64,000 nt of DNA from Flavobacteriales bacterium UBA2306. GTDB taxonomy: Bacteria; Bacteroidota; Bacteroidia; Flavobacteriales; Weeksellaceae. The notes below the pieces were generated by a model that saw only the letters and a list, made by a program, of their open reading frames with translations, did no database searches and had not been told where the DNA came from. Numbering within the stretch: the stretch's first letter is position 1; every line of letters begins with the position of its first letter. Shown piece by piece: positions 26,177 to 35,867 of this stretch. The stretch is taken from assembly GCA_002345565.1 (NCBI GenBank), contig DDVS01000001.1:800712-864711 (forward strand). The letters run 5' to 3'. The translations under genes were made by a program, and so were the position numbers.

Positions 26177-26295
26177 AATTTGTAATGTTTATAAACAAAG
26201 TTAAGGTTTTAATCAAAGTTAGCTGTTATTATATAGATGATTTTATGAGGCAGGAAAATATTTTCCAAAAAATATAATTTAATTTACAGATTGTA

Positions 26296-26325
26296 TTGCA
26301 GTTATAAAAAATATTTATATTTTTG
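26296..26325 (+). promoter_or_regulatory. Promoter of rplS
   Basis: TTG at 26296-26298 and TATTTTTG at 26318-26325 are 19 bases apart and match the Bacteroidota consensus closely. Transcription should start around 26331, 70 bases before the start codon. Confidence 0.7.
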
Positions 26326-26366
26326 CAACCTGTTAATCAACCTCTGACGAAGGACGTGAATGTTGC
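26325..26366 (+). promoter_or_regulatory. Structured rplS leader, possible L19 autoregulatory element
   Basis: GCAAC (26325-26329) can pair with GTTGC (26362-26366), closing a region that contains a smaller CCT...AGG stem around ACCTCTGACGAAGGA. The element lies between promoter and start codon of rplS and its first bases overlap the end of the -7 box, so the outer stem may form only in part in the transcript. An L19 leader motif in Flavobacteria has been described as I recall; this is a candidate member, not a verified match. Confidence 0.4.
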
Positions 26367-26400
26367 TTAGCTTGACAAAACAATTTTTTTATTACAAAAA

Positions 26401-26760
26401 ATGGATTTATTAAAGTACGTACAAGATAAGTACATTACAAAAAAAGAATTCCCAGAATTCAAAGCCGGTGACACCATCACTGTGTACACAGAAATTAAAG
26501 AAGGTAACAAAACCAGAACTCAGTTCTTTAAAGGAGTTGTTATCCAATTGAGAGGAACTGGAGCTACAAAAACTTTTACCATCAGAAAAATGAGTGGTGA
26601 TGTAGGTGTAGAAAGAGTTTTCCCAATTAACATGCCTGCACTTCAAAAAATTGAAGTTAACAGAGAAGGTAAAGTTAGAAGAGCTAGAATCTACTACTTC
26701 AGAAGCCTTAAAGGTAAAAAAGCAAGAATTAAAGATAAGTCTTTCGGAGGTAAAAAATAA
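26401..26760 (+). CDS. rplS: 50S ribosomal protein L19
   Basis: A 119-residue ribosomal protein at the 30S-50S interface. The N-terminus, KAGDTITVYTEIKEGNKTRTQ, and GVERVFPINMPALQKIEV are conserved L19 features, and the basic C-terminus (YYFRSLKGKKARIKDK) is typical. It is a single-gene unit with its own promoter, leader and terminator, rather than part of the rpsP-trmD operon found in many bacteria. Confidence 0.98.
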   Translation: MDLLKYVQDKYITKKEFPEFKAGDTITVYTEIKEGNKTRTQFFKGVVIQLRGTGATKTFTIRKMSGDVGVERVFPINMPALQKIEVNREGKVRRARIYYFRSLKGKKARIKDKSFGGKK

Positions 26761-26781
26761 TTCAAAGTTTATCCAAAATAT

Positions 26782-26810
26782 AACCAGCAAAATTATTTGC
26801 TGGTTTTTTT
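26782..26810 (+). terminator. Terminator of rplS
   Basis: AACCAGCAAA (26782-26791) pairs with TTTGCTGGTT (26796-26805) over a 4-base loop and is followed by a T run. Confidence 0.85.
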
Positions 26811-26862
26811 ATTGTAAAAACTGAAAGCTTACAAAAATGCAAGCTCTCGGTTTATCGTCTAA

Positions 26863-28056
26863 TTAAATAATTTTTAACTCTTTCCCTACCTTTTCAAAAC
26901 CTGCAATCGCTTTGTCAAGATGTTCTCTTGAATGTGCAGCAGACAACTGAACTCTGATTCTAGCTTTCCCTTTTGGAACAACCGGATAAAAGAATCCAAT
27001 CACATAAATATCTTCTGCTAAAAGTTTTTCTGCCATTTCCTGCGCCAGTTTTGCATCATACAACATCACCGGAACAATCGCAGCATCACCATCTGGAATA
27101 TCAAAACCTTTAGCTTTCATTTCTTTTCGGAAATAGTCTGCGTTTTCCATGACTTTATCTCTCAAAGATGTGTCATCAGAAATCAAATCTAAAACTTTGG
27201 AAGCCGCACCCACAATTCCCGGCGCTAATGAATTGGAAAATAAATATGGACGAGAACGTTGTCTCAGCATATCAATGATCTCTTTTTTACCAGAAGTGAA
27301 TCCTCCTAAAGCACCTCCCAAAGCTTTTCCTAAAGTTGAAGTGATGATATCCACTCTTCCGATAACGCCATTAGCCTCGTGAGTTCCACGACCTGTTTTA
27401 CCAATAAATCCGGTGGCGTGAGAATCATCTACCATTACCAAAGCGTCGTATTTATCAGCTAAATCACAAACACCTTTTAGGTCAGCTACAATTCCGTCCA
27501 TAGAGAAAACACCGTCTGTAACAATGATTTTAAATCTGTGATTCTTTTCAGAAGCCGCAATTAATTGAGCTTCCAAATCTTCCATATTATTATTTTTATA
27601 ACGGTATCTTGCAGATTTGCATAATCTTACGCCATCAATAATAGAAGCGTGATTAAGTTCATCAGAAATAATGGCGTCTTCTTCTGAGAATAATGGTTCG
27701 AAAACACCGCCATTGGCATCAAAACAAGCCGCATAAAGAATGGTATCTTCCATCCCGAGGAATTTCGAAATTTTAGCTTCCAAATCTTTGTGAATATCCT
27801 GAGTTCCACAAATAAAGCGAACAGATGACATTCCATAGCCGTGAGATTCGATGGCGTCTTGTGACGCTTTCATCACTTCCGGATTGTTGGATAATCCCAA
27901 ATAGTTATTCGCACAAAAGTTCAAAAGCTTTTTTCCTCCTACTTCTATCTCTGCACTTTGTTGGGAAGTTATGATTCTTTCTTTTTTGTAAAGTCCGTCG
28001 TTTTCTATGTTTGTTAATTCGTTTTGAATGTTTTCAAGGAATTTTTTTGAGATCAT
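26863..28056 (-). CDS. kbl: Glycine C-acetyltransferase (2-amino-3-ketobutyrate CoA ligase)
   Basis: A 397-residue PLP enzyme of the alpha-oxoamine synthase family that interconverts 2-amino-3-ketobutyrate plus CoA with glycine plus acetyl-CoA in threonine breakdown. The PLP lysine is Lys244 in STLGKALGG, the same number as in E. coli Kbl; VDDSHATGF is the cofactor-binding Asp/His motif. Threonine dehydrogenase is not adjacent. Serine palmitoyltransferase and 8-amino-7-oxononanoate synthase are relatives, but the NFCANNYLGLS start fits Kbl best. Confidence 0.93.
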   Translation of the reverse strand: MISKKFLENIQNELTNIENDGLYKKERIITSQQSAEIEVGGKKLLNFCANNYLGLSNNPEVMKASQDAIESHGYGMSSVRFICGTQDIHKDLEAKISKFLGMEDTILYAACFDANGGVFEPLFSEEDAIISDELNHASIIDGVRLCKSARYRYKNNNMEDLEAQLIAASEKNHRFKIIVTDGVFSMDGIVADLKGVCDLADKYDALVMVDDSHATGFIGKTGRGTHEANGVIGRVDIITSTLGKALGGALGGFTSGKKEIIDMLRQRSRPYLFSNSLAPGIVGAASKVLDLISDDTSLRDKVMENADYFRKEMKAKGFDIPDGDAAIVPVMLYDAKLAQEMAEKLLAEDIYVIGFFYPVVPKGKARIRVQLSAAHSREHLDKAIAGFEKVGKELKII

Positions 28057-28085
28057 TTTTATTGATTTTCGGTTAGGGCAAAAGT

Positions 28086-28113
28086 AAAAAAAGCACTTTA
28101 ATTAAGTGCTTTT
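28086..28113 (-). terminator. Terminator of the T9SS M1 peptidase gene
   Basis: AAAAAGCACTT and AAGTGCTTTTT form a symmetrical stem with AT-rich loop, with T runs on both strands. It separates the M1 peptidase gene from kbl. Confidence 0.75.
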
Positions 28114-28128
28114 TCTTGGTTTTAATTT

Positions 28129-30060
28129 TTAATCTTTAATAATTTTAATAAGTTCCTGATTGAATTTTAGAAAATAAACGCCTTTAACAAAATTGGAAAT
28201 GTTGATTTCCGAATCAGGATATGTTATATCTTTTTTCATTAATTTTCCATCTGCAGAATAGATTTCATAATGGGTTAAATTTTCTAAACCTGTAATTTTA
28301 ATAAAAGATTTAGCAGGATTTGGATAGACATTCACTTTATTTTTTGAGTGCTCATTTACTGCTAAGGTATTGTCTTTGATTACAGAACCTTTAGCAAGAA
28401 TTTGATTTTCATAATTAAAACTGACACTTGTAACGGCAAAATCAACATTGTTTTGCGTAAAATACTGATTGTTAGAAGTATTATCAAGAACAATATAAGC
28501 AGTTTGCCCGCCAGACCCAGAAACTTTGATAGGAATTGGCATCTCAAAAAAACTTACCAATGAACTGCTTCTGGTTTGCGAGACACGGAAAGTTAATTGC
28601 TTGTTATTGGCATTTTGTGACCATCGGATTTGATAAGTCGGGAAACCTTCGCCATACACCCAGTCATTAAAAAACTCGGTAAAATCTTTCCCGCTAAAAC
28701 TTTTGATAAAATCTCTGAAATCTGGCGTTTTCACATAATTATATTGGAATGGAGGATTATTTTGATAAGCCTTTAGCAAGGCATAGAATTGATCTTCGCC
28801 CAAAATCCATTTAATCATTCTTAAAACATAAGCCCCCTTGGAATAGGATAATCTGCTGTTAAAAATTCTGCTAAAATTAAGATCTGCGCTAGGAATATAA
28901 ACACTACCTCCTGGATCGCTTGTGATATAATTTATCTGGCTGGCAAGATGGTTTTGGAAAGCAGAAGGTGTCATCAGGAGTTTTTCATAAGCTAATTGCG
29001 CCCCGAAAGTTGCAAAACCTTCATTGAGCCAGATATCATTCCACGCACCGCAAGTGAGTTTATCTCCAAACCATTGATGGGCCAGCTCGTGTGCAATCAA
29101 ATCTTGTCCAAAACTTCCCATAGATGTCATTGTGGCATGCTCCATGCCTCCACCCCAATTGAACTGCATATGCCCATATTTTTCATTGCGATAAGGATAC
29201 AGACCAAAATGATCTTCAAAAAGCTGCATATTAGAATTAGTCCAGTTTAGATTGGATTGTACAGAAGATGTTGCACTGGAAGGATACACATAATTGAGAA
29301 ATGGGAAAGAACTATGTGTGGTGGTTATATTAGAATTAAGTTTTGTATAATTGGAAATTCCGAGAGCAAAAAGATATGCCGGAATAGGATAATTGGTTTG
29401 CCAATGGGTTAATTTTTTGCCATTGCCCAATATTATTTCTGATATTAATTTTCCGTTGGAACCTACCGTGTACTGAGAAGGCGTTGTAATTTTGATGTCT
29501 AATTTTTCAATTTTATCATTCATACTTTGTTTGGTTGGCCACCATTCTTTAGCACCAAAAGGTTCTGATAAAGTTGCCAAAATAGGATCATTTGCAGAGG
29601 TGTAATCTGCAACAAAAGCATCTGAACTACCGTCCGGAACGCCATTGTAAGTAATAGAAAGAGAATCTGTTGTTTGCGCCGTCAACGTAGATGGAAAATT
29701 TATTAAAACTTCATCTGTAGATAGTTGCTGGAATGCTAAATTCTGATTATGATATTTAACTTGCGAAACCGTTAGATTATTGGCTAAATCAAAATAAATA
29801 TTGCCGGAATTTGCCAGCATTTTGAAATGGGATGTTACGGTTCCAGATACATATTGCTGAGTCGGATCTAGATCTAGCTCCAATCTGACATACTGCAAAT
29901 CATAATTCAAAGTATTCGGATTTACATTAACATCCAAGCTAGACCGGGAAGCAGCTTTCTTTTCATTCTCTATCAGTTGAATAAACGCATCATTAGTTTG
30001 TTGCCCCATCATTAGCTGATAAAATAAAGATATTAAAATAAAAATATAAATTTGTCTCAT
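28129..30060 (-). CDS. M1-family zinc peptidase with type IX secretion domain
   Basis: A 643-residue secreted peptidase. Signal peptide at 1-19; M1 catalytic domain with GGMEH at 304-308, HELAH at 324-328 and the third zinc ligand Glu347 (LNEGFATF). The last about 75 residues (from NVYPNPAKS, ending GVYFLKFNQELIKIIKD) are a type A sorting domain of the type IX secretion system, so it is exported across the outer membrane and bound to the surface or released. It lacks the HEAT-like region of the M1 protein at 18835-21345. Confidence 0.95.
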   Translation of the reverse strand: MRQIYIFILISLFYQLMMGQQTNDAFIQLIENEKKAASRSSLDVNVNPNTLNYDLQYVRLELDLDPTQQYVSGTVTSHFKMLANSGNIYFDLANNLTVSQVKYHNQNLAFQQLSTDEVLINFPSTLTAQTTDSLSITYNGVPDGSSDAFVADYTSANDPILATLSEPFGAKEWWPTKQSMNDKIEKLDIKITTPSQYTVGSNGKLISEIILGNGKKLTHWQTNYPIPAYLFALGISNYTKLNSNITTTHSSFPFLNYVYPSSATSSVQSNLNWTNSNMQLFEDHFGLYPYRNEKYGHMQFNWGGGMEHATMTSMGSFGQDLIAHELAHQWFGDKLTCGAWNDIWLNEGFATFGAQLAYEKLLMTPSAFQNHLASQINYITSDPGGSVYIPSADLNFSRIFNSRLSYSKGAYVLRMIKWILGEDQFYALLKAYQNNPPFQYNYVKTPDFRDFIKSFSGKDFTEFFNDWVYGEGFPTYQIRWSQNANNKQLTFRVSQTRSSSLVSFFEMPIPIKVSGSGGQTAYIVLDNTSNNQYFTQNNVDFAVTSVSFNYENQILAKGSVIKDNTLAVNEHSKNKVNVYPNPAKSFIKITGLENLTHYEIYSADGKLMKKDITYPDSEINISNFVKGVYFLKFNQELIKIIKD

Positions 30061-30091
30061 AAAATGAAATTTTATTCAAATTTACATAAAA

Positions 30092-30117
30092 AAAACTCAC
30101 AGTTATTTGTGAGTTTT
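30092..30117 (-). terminator. Terminator of the PBP4-type gene
   Basis: AAAACTCACA (30092-30101) pairs with TGTGAGTTTT (30108-30117). It lies between the PBP4-type gene and the next start and has a T-rich run on the minus strand. Confidence 0.75.
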
Positions 30118-30138
30118 CAATTTATAAGATCTAATTTA

Positions 30139-31602
30139 TCATAAATCCAAAGTAGGATCCAGCAATTGCTCCATCCTATCTTTCACTTGATTTACAGATC
30201 CTGAATATCGATTAATAAGTAATGAAAATGCCAACGTTTTATTGCTTCTTGTTTTGATATAACCTGCTAAACATTTTACTCCATTCAAAGTTCCTGTTTT
30301 AGCAAAAATCTGCCCGTTAGAATTTACCATAAACATATGTTTCAACGTTCCAGATTGTCCCGCAATAGGCAAAGAATCAAAGTATTCTTTATAATATGGA
30401 GATTTCATCATTTTAGCTAAAAATTTAGCCTGAGAAATAGGCGTTACAGTATGAGCTTTTGATAACCCGCTTCCGTCCATATAATTAAGACCTTCCAGAT
30501 CAAAACCAAAAGATTTCAAATGTTCTGTTACAGCCAATTTCCCTGATTCCAATGTTTGATCTCCTAATTTTTGGAAACCATTGGATTTTAATAAAGCTTC
30601 TGCGTAATTATTATCACTCCTTTGGTTGGTGTAGTCTACAATTTCTTCCAGAGTCGGAGATTTATAAACTGTTAAAATTTCTCTGGGTTCCGGCTCTCTG
30701 TCAACAATTTTAGGAGTAACCTTTCCCACAATTGTAATTTTATTTTTAATCAGACTTTCTCTTAATTTATTAGCCAAATAAGCAGGAGGTTCGGCCACTT
30801 TAGTCGTTACCCAATTGCCCTCAAATTTATCTGCATAAACCAATTTATTAGCGTAAGGCGAAATATAAAAATACCTTTTTTGCTGATTGAATCTATTATT
30901 GGATTGGTTTACAATCAGCTTTTCGCTTCTTGGGTCTATGTTTTCTGTAGTTCCAACAGGCAGATAATAATTGTCTTGTTCTAGCCAAACGATATTTTGA
31001 GGAAGTTGTTGCTGTTTATTCTCTTTGAAAATTGCAGTTTGGATAATAATATCTCCCGTAATTTTTTTAATCCCCTTTTCTTTAATAGCATCAAAATATT
31101 GCTTTACGATCTGAGGATAGCTTGCCGCACCACCTCTATTTCCACCTAAAGAAGGGTCACCACTTCCAACGATGTAGAGATTTCCTGTCAAAACACCTTC
31201 TGTATCAATACTTCCAGAATATTCTAACTGAGTGTTCCATCTGTACTGCGTTCCCAAAAGCGAAAATGCAGTTTCTGTGGTTAATAATTTGGTTGTGGAA
31301 GCCGGAATCAATGGCGCAGTTTCATTGTACGCCGTTACAATTTTCTCCGTTTTTGGGTCATAAACCACAAATCCCCAATTGGCATTCCTTAGAACTGGGT
31401 CAGTAAACATTTTATTGATGTTAAACTCAATCTGCTCTTTCGGAGACAACAACGCCTTTTCTGCCGTGATATCCTTTACAAGATTCTGCTGATCAGCAAC
31501 TTGAGGATAGGTAGAAACTGCGACGCTCCCTTGCGAAAAAACAAATGAGGAAAAACCAATAGCGAAAATTGAAAAGTAATTTCTGATTTTATTCATTCTC
31601 AA
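30139..31602 (-). CDS. dacB: D-Ala-D-Ala carboxypeptidase/endopeptidase, PBP4 type
   Basis: A 487-residue periplasmic class C penicillin-binding protein that trims or opens peptidoglycan cross-links. After a signal peptide (about 1-24), the active site shows STTK at 102-105 (nucleophile Ser102), SDN at 329-331 and KTGT at 435-438. The large insert between the first two motifs is typical of PBP4. The start may be the ATG at 31596 (third residue). It is a single-gene unit. Confidence 0.93.
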   Translation of the reverse strand: MRMNKIRNYFSIFAIGFSSFVFSQGSVAVSTYPQVADQQNLVKDITAEKALLSPKEQIEFNINKMFTDPVLRNANWGFVVYDPKTEKIVTAYNETAPLIPASTTKLLTTETAFSLLGTQYRWNTQLEYSGSIDTEGVLTGNLYIVGSGDPSLGGNRGGAASYPQIVKQYFDAIKEKGIKKITGDIIIQTAIFKENKQQQLPQNIVWLEQDNYYLPVGTTENIDPRSEKLIVNQSNNRFNQQKRYFYISPYANKLVYADKFEGNWVTTKVAEPPAYLANKLRESLIKNKITIVGKVTPKIVDREPEPREILTVYKSPTLEEIVDYTNQRSDNNYAEALLKSNGFQKLGDQTLESGKLAVTEHLKSFGFDLEGLNYMDGSGLSKAHTVTPISQAKFLAKMMKSPYYKEYFDSLPIAGQSGTLKHMFMVNSNGQIFAKTGTLNGVKCLAGYIKTRSNKTLAFSLLINRYSGSVNQVKDRMEQLLDPTLDL

Positions 31603-31746
31603 AACAATTACAATTTTTATTGAATTTTTATTAATTAAGGTTTAAGATTGTCTAATCTTATTATCATAACTAAGTAAAGTTAGAGAATATTGCCGTGGGA
31701 TATGTGTCAAACTCTAATAAAAAACTAGAATTTTTGTTAAAAACAG

Positions 31747-34194
31747 TTAAAAATCGACAAAAATATCTTTTTTGATGGATTTGTAAGCCGTGATTTCGTC
31801 AAATTCATGAAAAGATTTCAAAACTAATTCTTTGTAGATTTTGTAGTTTCTGTTTTTTGGAAATTTGAGAAGAATCTGATATTGATAAAGATTGTTTAGC
31901 CTTGCAATAGGCGATTTCTCCGGACCAAGAATACATTCTTCCGGAATATATTTTCTAAGAATCGAACCGAGAAATTGAGAAGCTCTATTGATTTTGTCTT
32001 CTTTCCTATGTTTCAGTTCAATCATTATTAATTTCACAAACGGCGGATAAAGAAACTTTTTTCTTTCATCTAGGAAGTAATTATAAATCTCTTTAACGTT
32101 CTGATTTTTAATCAATTCAAAAACAGAATGCGCAGGATTATAAGTTTGAATCAGAATCTTACCATTTCCAGAAGTCCTTCCTGCGCGACCAGCAACTTGT
32201 GTTATCAATTGATAAGCTCTTTCTTCCGCTCGAAAATCCTGAACGTGAATCAAAGAATCCGCTTTTGGAATCGCCACCAATTCGATGTTATCAAAATCCA
32301 AACCTTTGGAAATCATCTGTGTCCCAACTAAAATGTCGGTTTCGCCGTTTTCCAATTTCTCATAGAGTTTTTCGTAAGCGAATTTCTTTCGCATCGCATC
32401 AACATCCATTCTGTCAACCTCAGCATCAGAAAAAATCTTTTGCGTTTCCTCTTCTATTTGTTCCACGCCAACACCTTTTGTATTCAGATTATCGCTGTTG
32501 CAACTTGGACAAACAGTTGGCTTTCCAGAACGATGTCCGCAGTAATGGCATTTCAACTCATTCGAAGCTTTATGATACGTCATTACAACATCACAATTAC
32601 TGCAATAAGTTACGTGACCGCAAGTTTCACATTCGATGACATTGGCATAACCACGGCGATTGTGAAGAATAATCGTTTGTTTTTTATGCTCTAATTGAAG
32701 ATTGATTTCGTCAACCATTTTCTGACTAAAATTTCCGACAATCTTCTTCTGATTTTGTGCTTCTTTGATATCAATAATTTCAAATTTTGGTAAATCTACT
32801 TTCCCAAATCTTTCATTAATGGAAACATAACGCAACTTGTCTTTCATCGCCAAATCGTAGCTTTCCAAAGAAGGCGTTGCTGAACCGAGAATCAATTTTG
32901 ACTGATAAAATTCTGCCAACATCATCGCAGAATCTTTAGCATTGAAAAAGAAGTTTTGGTCTCTTGGTCTGTAAGCCGAATCGTGTTCTTCATCAACAAT
33001 GATTAATGCTAGATTTTCATAAGGTAAAAACAAAACATTCCGTGTTCCAATTAGGATTTGGAGTTCATTTTTTTTGATTTTTCGCCAGACTTCTACTCTT
33101 TCAAAATCTGTCAGTTTATTATGATAAAATCCGAGTTTTTTGCCGTATTTTTTTTCAAGTCTGATTGTGATTTGCTTTGTCAAAGCAATCTCAGGCAAAA
33201 GCAACAAAACATTTTGTCCAGAATTAACACAATCTTCAATCTTCTCAAGATAAATGTGCGTTTTTCCCGATGAAGTCACACCGTGAAGCAACACATTTTT
33301 CGCTTCTTCAAAAGCTTGATTGATTTCTGAAATCGATTTTTTCTGATTATCCGTCAGTTCTTCAATTTCTTCAATTTCGCCTTCATAAGAATCGATTCTG
33401 TCTTTTTCCAGATAATATTCTGTAACCCAACCTTTTTCTATCAAAGATTTCAGTTGTTGATTGACGAAATTACCTTCATCAAAAACCAAAGATTTTCTGA
33501 TTGGATTTTCAGGATTATCAATTTGTTTTGAAAGGATATTTAAGAAAAGGTCTTTCTGTTTTTTAGCTTTATCGAGTTTCAAAAGAATTATCGCCAAATT
33601 CTCTGAAACCAAAGCTTCATCATTGACTTTTAGGTAAGCAATTTCTTTCGCTTTATATTTTTCCGTGATTTTTTCATCCACAGAAATATATCGTTCATCA
33701 ATCAGCGCATTGATGGTTTTGATGATTTCTTTTTTTGGAATGAAAGCTTCAATCTCTTGCAAATTCAGCATTTGGCGAACTTCCAAAGCTTGAAGAAGAT
33801 AAGTTTCGTTGGCATCCAGATTTTGCCAGTCAATTGTTCTTTCGGACAATAATCTGACGTAAGTTTCGCTTTCTAATTTGAGAGAAGACGGAAACGCCAA
33901 ACGGTAAATTTCGCCTAAATTACACAGATAATAAGAACTGAGCCAATTCCAAAAATCCAACTGTTGTTTTGGAACAATCGGTTGATTGTCTAACAGATTG
34001 ATGATTTCTTTCGGAACAAAAGTTTCTTCAAAATCATCGAATAATTCTGCAACAATTCCTGTATAAATTTTCTTCCCACGAAACGGAATCAAAACCCGCA
34101 TCCCAACTTCTATTTTATCCAAAAAATCTACTGGAACTTTGTACGTGAAAGTTCCTTTGAGATTGAGAGGAAGGATTATTTGAGCGAATTGCAA
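31747..34194 (-). CDS. priA: Primosomal protein N' (replication restart helicase PriA)
   Basis: PriA reloads the replisome at stalled forks. The protein has the N-terminal 3'-DNA-binding domain, a helicase core with Walker A GVTSSGKTH and the DEEHD box, and the Cys-rich zinc module with CETCGHVTYCSNC and CHYCGH...CPSC. I set the start at TTG 34194 (L/MQFAQIILPLNL, 815 residues), which fits the family. An in-frame ATG at 34257 would add 21 residues translated from an intergenic CAACAATCAAC-type simple repeat, so it is less likely. The GldA-like gene lies 85 bases upstream. Confidence 0.93.
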   Translation of the reverse strand: MQFAQIILPLNLKGTFTYKVPVDFLDKIEVGMRVLIPFRGKKIYTGIVAELFDDFEETFVPKEIINLLDNQPIVPKQQLDFWNWLSSYYLCNLGEIYRLAFPSSLKLESETYVRLLSERTIDWQNLDANETYLLQALEVRQMLNLQEIEAFIPKKEIIKTINALIDERYISVDEKITEKYKAKEIAYLKVNDEALVSENLAIILLKLDKAKKQKDLFLNILSKQIDNPENPIRKSLVFDEGNFVNQQLKSLIEKGWVTEYYLEKDRIDSYEGEIEEIEELTDNQKKSISEINQAFEEAKNVLLHGVTSSGKTHIYLEKIEDCVNSGQNVLLLLPEIALTKQITIRLEKKYGKKLGFYHNKLTDFERVEVWRKIKKNELQILIGTRNVLFLPYENLALIIVDEEHDSAYRPRDQNFFFNAKDSAMMLAEFYQSKLILGSATPSLESYDLAMKDKLRYVSINERFGKVDLPKFEIIDIKEAQNQKKIVGNFSQKMVDEINLQLEHKKQTIILHNRRGYANVIECETCGHVTYCSNCDVVMTYHKASNELKCHYCGHRSGKPTVCPSCNSDNLNTKGVGVEQIEEETQKIFSDAEVDRMDVDAMRKKFAYEKLYEKLENGETDILVGTQMISKGLDFDNIELVAIPKADSLIHVQDFRAEERAYQLITQVAGRAGRTSGNGKILIQTYNPAHSVFELIKNQNVKEIYNYFLDERKKFLYPPFVKLIMIELKHRKEDKINRASQFLGSILRKYIPEECILGPEKSPIARLNNLYQYQILLKFPKNRNYKIYKELVLKSFHEFDEITAYKSIKKDIFVDF

Positions 34195-34279
34195 TTTTGT
34201 TGATTGTTGTCGGTTGATTGTTGTCGGAGGTTTTGGTTTTCGAATTGATTTTATCAACTATCAACCAAAAACTGACAAC

Positions 34280-34975
34280 TTATATCGTATAAATTTGGAA
34301 AGCTTCTTCTAGACTTCCAAACTTCCCTTTAAATTCTGAGATTGGAGAATCTTGTAATATTTTTCCTTGATGAATCAAAATTACTCGAGAACAAAGTGCT
34401 TCCACTTCCTGCATAATGTGTGTAGACAAAATCACGGTTTTTGCTTTCCCAATTTCTTTGATAACGTTTCGGATTTCTACAATTTGATTAGGGTCAAGTC
34501 CGTTGGTTGGTTCGTCGAGAATCAATAAATCCGGTTCGTGAAGAATGGCTTGTGCTAAACCAACTCTTTGTTTGTAACCTTTGGAAAGCTGACTAATTTT
34601 CTTCGATTTTTCTGGTGTAATTCCAACCAAATCTATCACCTGTTCTACTCTTTCTTTTTTAATATTATGAAGATTCGCCACGAATTGTAGATATTCTTTC
34701 ACAAACATTTCATTATAAAGCGGATTATTCTCCGGAAGGAAACCGATTTTCTTTTTGGATTCGATTTCGTTTCCTGAGATATTTTTTTCGTCCAAAAGAA
34801 TCTCGCCTTCATCGATTTTCAGAACACCTGTGATAGATTTCATCAAGGTGGATTTTCCGGCACCGTTTGGACCCAGTAATCCGATGATTTCGTTGTTAGC
34901 GATGTTTATGTTGATATCATTGAGCGCAACTTGCTCTCCGAAATGTTTTGTAAGTCCTGAAATTTTTAAAGACAT
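34280..34975 (-). CDS. ABC transporter ATP-binding protein, GldA-like
   Basis: A 231-residue ATPase with Walker A GPNGAGKST (35-43), signature LSKGYKQRVG, Walker B LLILDEPTNGLD and switch His in STHIMQEV. IGFLPENNPLY is typical of the GldA group, which supports gliding motility in some Flavobacteria, but GldA itself is usually about 300 residues and its permease partners GldF and GldG are not nearby. A general ABC-2 exporter ATPase is the alternative. Confidence 0.85.
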   Translation of the reverse strand: MSLKISGLTKHFGEQVALNDININIANNEIIGLLGPNGAGKSTLMKSITGVLKIDEGEILLDEKNISGNEIESKKKIGFLPENNPLYNEMFVKEYLQFVANLHNIKKERVEQVIDLVGITPEKSKKISQLSKGYKQRVGLAQAILHEPDLLILDEPTNGLDPNQIVEIRNVIKEIGKAKTVILSTHIMQEVEALCSRVILIHQGKILQDSPISEFKGKFGSLEEAFQIYTI

Positions 34976-35150
34976 CGAGTTAGTTATAAGTGATGAATTA
35001 TGAGTGATTTTTAATCTTTACAAAAATATGAAAATTACTGCATCTTTTTAAACGCAAAGAGCCCAAAGATTTTTATACATTATTGAAAATATTTTTAGAG
35101 TCGCAAAGGCGCTTCGCTCAGCAACAAAAACAGAAAATTTAAAAAGTATG

Positions 35151-35200
35151 TTTGTCATTCTGAAAGAATCTCCGCGTTTATATTACGGCGAAATGACAAA
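35151..35200. repeat. Short element with 9-bp inverted ends in the 34976-35321 gap
   Basis: TTTGTCATT (35151-35159) and AATGACAAA (35192-35200) bound a 50-bp element resembling the TGTCATTCTGA type of intergenic repeats. Just upstream, 35045-35125 has AACGCAAAGAGCCCAAAG and TCGCAAAGGCGC, which looks like a second repeat remnant. The remaining about 120 bases before the sigma factor are AT-rich with no clear promoter. Confidence 0.55.
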
Positions 35201-35321
35201 ATTTTAGATATTCACTTCGAATCATTGAAAAACTTCATTCTTTTGTCTTTTATCTTGTGTCTTAATTTATTTTGTAACAAATTTCCCGTATCATTACTAA
35301 CCGAATAGAGTTAAAACAAAA

Positions 35322-35867
35322 ATGGGTTCGTCTGAGAAAGAATTTTTAGAGAAAATCGATAAACATAAAGGAATCATCTTCAAGATTTCTAAAATGTATA
35401 TGGATAATCGTGACGACCAGAATGACCTTTTTCAGGAGATTGTTTATCAGGTTTGGAAGTCTTTTTCGAGTTTTGAAGGAAAGTCAGAATTCTCGACTTG
35501 GCTTTACAGAATTGCTCTGAATACAGCAATTATCTTCCTAAAATCAGAAAAAAGAAGAACTTTTATCCAAAACGATGATGTCACGCTATACAAAATAAAA
35601 GAAGAGGAATACAACTATGAAGACGAACAAAACTTAAAGCTGATGTATGAATCTATCCAACAACTCAACCCGATTGACAAAGCTTTGATTTTCTATTATC
35701 TGGAAGATTTTTCCGGAAAAGAAATGGCAGAACAAATGGGAATCTCGGAAGGCAATGCAAGAGTAAAACTAAATCGTGCGAAAGAAAAATTAAAGGAATT
35801 GATTAACAAGAAGGCTTCCCTTCGTCAAGCTCAGGATAAACTTCGCCTCAGCCTGACAGAAAATTAA
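35322..35867 (+). CDS. Sigma-70 family RNA polymerase sigma factor (ECF type)
   Basis: A 181-residue ECF-type sigma factor. Region 2 covers about residues 10-85, with DLFQEIVYQVWKSF and FSTWLYRIALNTA; region 4 covers about 118-165, with a helix-turn-helix around GKEMAEQMGISEGNARVKLNRAKEKLK. The last 15 residues (LRQAQDKLRLSL...) are encoded by a dispersed repeat that has replaced or extended the natural end. The next gene, a small membrane protein, is 58 bases away and may be its partner or anti-sigma factor. Confidence 0.93.
   Translation: MGSSEKEFLEKIDKHKGIIFKISKMYMDNRDDQNDLFQEIVYQVWKSFSSFEGKSEFSTWLYRIALNTAIIFLKSEKRRTFIQNDDVTLYKIKEEEYNYEDEQNLKLMYESIQQLNPIDKALIFYYLEDFSGKEMAEQMGISEGNARVKLNRAKEKLKELINKKASLRQAQDKLRLSLTEN

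Noticed and set aside
34195..34257. N-terminal extension of PriA
   Set aside because: These 21 codons are translated from a CAACAATCAAC-type intergenic simple repeat and do not fit the family start.
35274..35296. ECF-type promoter (TGTAAC...CGTATC) upstream of the sigma factor
   Set aside because: The two elements are only about 8 bases apart, too close for -35 and -10 sites.
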